From: SIG440 sp045591095
Lineage (GTDB): Bacteria; Bacillota; Clostridia; Monoglobales; Monoglobaceae
NCBI GenBank assembly: GCA_045591095.1
Contig: JAZNSF010000043.1
Span: forward strand, 1 to 29,093
Direction: 5' to 3'
Length of the DNA stretch: 29,093 nucleotides
Part shown: one piece after another, positions 28,226-29,093 of the stretch
Layout: each line of letters opens with the position of its first letter
Numbering within the stretch: the first letter of the stretch is position 1
Notes under the pieces: model-generated
Database searches by the model: none
What the model saw: the letters and a program-made list of their open reading frames with translations, nothing else
Told to the model about the DNA's origin: nothing
Made by a program: the position numbers and the translations under genes

Positions 28226-28276
28226 AAGGCTCCCTTGTGTAAAGGGAGCTGTCAACGGAGTTGACTGAGGGATTGT
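28224..28276. repeat. Left inverted repeat of the DUF559 element
   Basis: Hairpin 1 GCTCCCTT (28229-28236), loop GTGTA, AAGGGAGC (28242-28249); hairpin 2 GTCAAC (28251-28256), GGA, GTTGAC (28260-28265); then TGAGGGATTGT (28266-28276). Read on the minus strand, hairpin 1 is followed by CTTTTTTAT and should terminate the DUF559 transcript. Confidence 0.85.
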
Positions 28277-28620
28277 TTGACTTCATTATCAATAAATATA
28301 CATACCCCCTCAAAGTTTTTGTTTATATCGAGATTTGATATTCTTATAACTTTTAATCCATATTGTTCTAAAAACTCTGTTCTCAAAACATCTTTTTCTA
28401 TTCCTTTATCATCATAATGCTGCGAGCCATCCAATTCAATAACAAGCTTTGCTTTGGCACAGTAAAAATCAACAATATATTTTTCTATAACCTTCTGTCT
28501 TATAAACCTAATATGGTATTTTCTTAGGTAATCATACCAAAGGTGCTTTTCTTCTTTTGTCATATTCTTTCTTAGTGCTTTTGCAAGTGGTACAATTTCT
28601 TTGTTGTGTTTATAGTACAT
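28252..28620 (-). CDS. DUF559 / Vsr-like PD-(D/E)XK endonuclease-domain protein
   Basis: A 122-residue protein covering one DUF559 domain, related to very-short-patch-repair (Vsr) and other restriction-type nucleases. Conserved blocks: ALRKNMTKEEKHLWYDYLR (15-33), FIRQKVIEKYIVDFYC (39-54) with D51, KLVIELDGSQHY (58-69) with E62, D64 and H68, then DVLRTEFLEQYGLKVIRISN (77-96). D51, E62 and D64 fit a nuclease active centre. The target is unknown; family members are usually annotated only as endonuclease-domain proteins. The start ATG 28620 has GGAGGG 6 bases upstream, inside the right repeat; the last residues (QSLSQLR) and TGA are encoded by the left repeat. The protein is complete and undamaged, which argues for selection. 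Confidence 0.85.
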   Translation of the reverse strand: MYYKHNKEIVPLAKALRKNMTKEEKHLWYDYLRKYHIRFIRQKVIEKYIVDFYCAKAKLVIELDGSQHYDDKGIEKDVLRTEFLEQYGLKVIRISNLDINKNFEGVCIFIDNEVKQSLSQLR

Positions 28621-28621
28621 T

Positions 28622-28675
28622 ACAATCCCTCCGAGTTGCTTCGCAACTCACCTCCCTTTACACAAGGGAGGCTTT
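28622..28675. repeat. Right inverted repeat of the DUF559 element
   Basis: Mirror of the left repeat: ACAATCCCTC (28622-28631), hairpin 2 GAGTTGC (28633-28639), TTC, GCAACTC (28643-28649), hairpin 1 CCTCCCTT (28651-28658), loop TACAC, AAGGGAGG (28664-28671), then CTTTT. Hairpin 2 differs wholly in sequence from that of the left end but keeps the fold. Hairpin 1 has a compensated pair change (GCTCCC/GGGAGC on the left, CCTCCC/GGGAGG here). Confidence 0.85.
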
Positions 28676-28697
28676 TGACAGTGTTTTCTTGTAGATT

Positions 28698-28726
28698 ATA
28701 TTATCATTTTTATTGCTTTTAGTCAA
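28698..28726 (-). promoter_or_regulatory. Candidate promoter of the DUF559 gene, outside the repeats
   Basis: On the minus strand TTGACT (28726-28721), 17 bases, TAATAT (28703-28698). The transcript would begin near 28691 and carry the whole right repeat as its 5' leader. Confidence 0.55.
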
Positions 28727-28749
28727 TACAATCAACTTTTCGCAAATAA

Positions 28750-29093
28750 TTACATATCAACCATAAAATCTTTTTGAGATTTCAACAAAAAGTCCGTTTC
28801 ACAGAAAATTGAGTTATAGGTTTTGGTTTTTATATTTTTATTAAAAATAAATATATAACACAATGCATTGTACAGAGCATTTATGATATATGGAACAGGT
28901 TTTCTGACTTGGATTTCGACCTTGCCGTCAACAATTTTCCTCGGCATATTATTATCAACATAGACGATATGCTCATAGCTGATATTTTCTAATCGTCTGC
29001 GAACAATTTCACGGGGAATGATTTCGCCGCCAACCGAAATTGATTCTGAATTAAACATAATCTCAATAGCCGATTCATAATTCTTTTTTGTCA
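28750..29093 (-). CDS. C-terminal part of a replication-initiator-like protein (partial)
   Basis: The frame is open from the window edge (TKKNYESAIEIM before the first ATG at 29058) to TAA at 28750, so the 5' end is missing; 113 residues are visible. YESAIEIMFNSESISVGGEI, PREIVRRRLENISYEHIVYV and PVPYIINALYNAL follow the pattern I recall from the C-terminal domain (DUF6017-type) of replication-initiator-like proteins of clostridial plasmids and integrative elements. This assignment is recollection of a pattern and is tentative. The last 40 residues (FNKNIKTKTYN onward) are AT-rich and look poorly conserved. It suggests that mobile DNA continues beyond the window. Confidence 0.5.
   Translation of the reverse strand, partial: TKKNYESAIEIMFNSESISVGGEIIPREIVRRRLENISYEHIVYVDNNMPRKIVDGKVEIQVRKPVPYIINALYNALCYIFIFNKNIKTKTYNSIFCETDFLLKSQKDFMVDM

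Larger units (their letters stand above)
28224..28675. mobile_element. Compact DUF559-nuclease element bounded by structured inverted repeats
   Basis: A 452-bp unit: left repeat (28224-28276), one ORF (28252-28620) and right repeat (28622-28675). Both ends carry a hairpin with the same loop and the same outer sequence in opposite orientation, then a second hairpin, then the shared inner block GAGGGATTGT. The ORF has no spare bases: its end is inside the left repeat and its ribosome site inside the right. The whole looks like a domesticated or transposable cassette. No transposase is present and no target duplication is obvious. Confidence 0.6.

Noticed and set aside
28211..28264. 17-codon plus-strand ORF starting ATG 28211 and reading through the left repeat
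   Set aside because: No ribosome site; the peptide is only a translation of the hairpin repeat.
1..29093. CRISPR arrays, rRNA and tRNA genes
   Set aside because: No regularly spaced direct repeats and no rRNA or tRNA-like cloverleaf sequence was seen; tRNA absence was judged by eye only.

Overview
The window looks like chromosomal DNA from a low-to-moderate G+C, endospore-forming anaerobe of the Bacillota, most likely class Clostridia near Oscillospiraceae/Ruminococcaceae. The grounds are a SpoVT-type regulator, a GlgC+GlgD glycogen operon, an Hsp33, strong ribosome binding sites, several canonical sigma-A promoters, and a PcrA with an insertion between helicase motifs I and Ia. No rRNA, tRNA or CRISPR array was seen.\n\nLayout. 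1-2474: the end of an unidentified gene, then a minus-strand ArsR/SmtB regulator, SpoVT and a DxD glycosyltransferase-like protein. 2499-2870: a repeat-rich divergent region and a small XRE regulator. 3087-9438: a tightly packed plus-strand operon, rnhA-iscS-iscU-mnmA-pcrA-methyltransferase. It joins sulfur mobilisation and tRNA thiolation (IscS, IscU, MnmA) with nucleic-acid maintenance (RNase HI, PcrA). 9511-10676: a cold-shock protein with its own promoter and terminator, then hslO. 10739-13984: addB on the minus strand, without addA beside it. 14110-24350: a plus-strand glycogen operon (GH13 alpha-glycosidase, glgB, glgC, glgD, glgA, glgP) covering precursor supply, chain extension, branching and breakdown. 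It closes with a perfect 22-bp-arm terminator.\n\n24463-24669 holds a strong promoter, a 25-bp uninterrupted long-range RNA helix and an intrinsic terminator in front of a 58-residue ORF; this is an RNA gene or an attenuated leader. 24913-25976 is the rpsF-ssb-rpsR operon on the minus strand, with a hairpin leader.\n\n26063-29093 is an AT-rich accessory region. It contains a 45-bp palindrome; an overlapping pair encoding a secreted protein and a small membrane protein (bacteriocin/immunity-like layout); a roughly 180-nt transcription unit encoding a 26-residue peptide, whose coding start and 3' end are complementary (type I toxin-like layout); and a compact 450-bp element, in which a DUF559 PD-(D/E)XK-type endonuclease gene sits between two structured inverted repeats that supply its Shine-Dalgarno, last codons and terminator. 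The window ends in a protein that recalls C-terminal parts of replication-initiator-like proteins of mobile elements. The best candidates for something undescribed are the DUF559 element, the 24496-24669 RNA and the 26-residue peptide unit.
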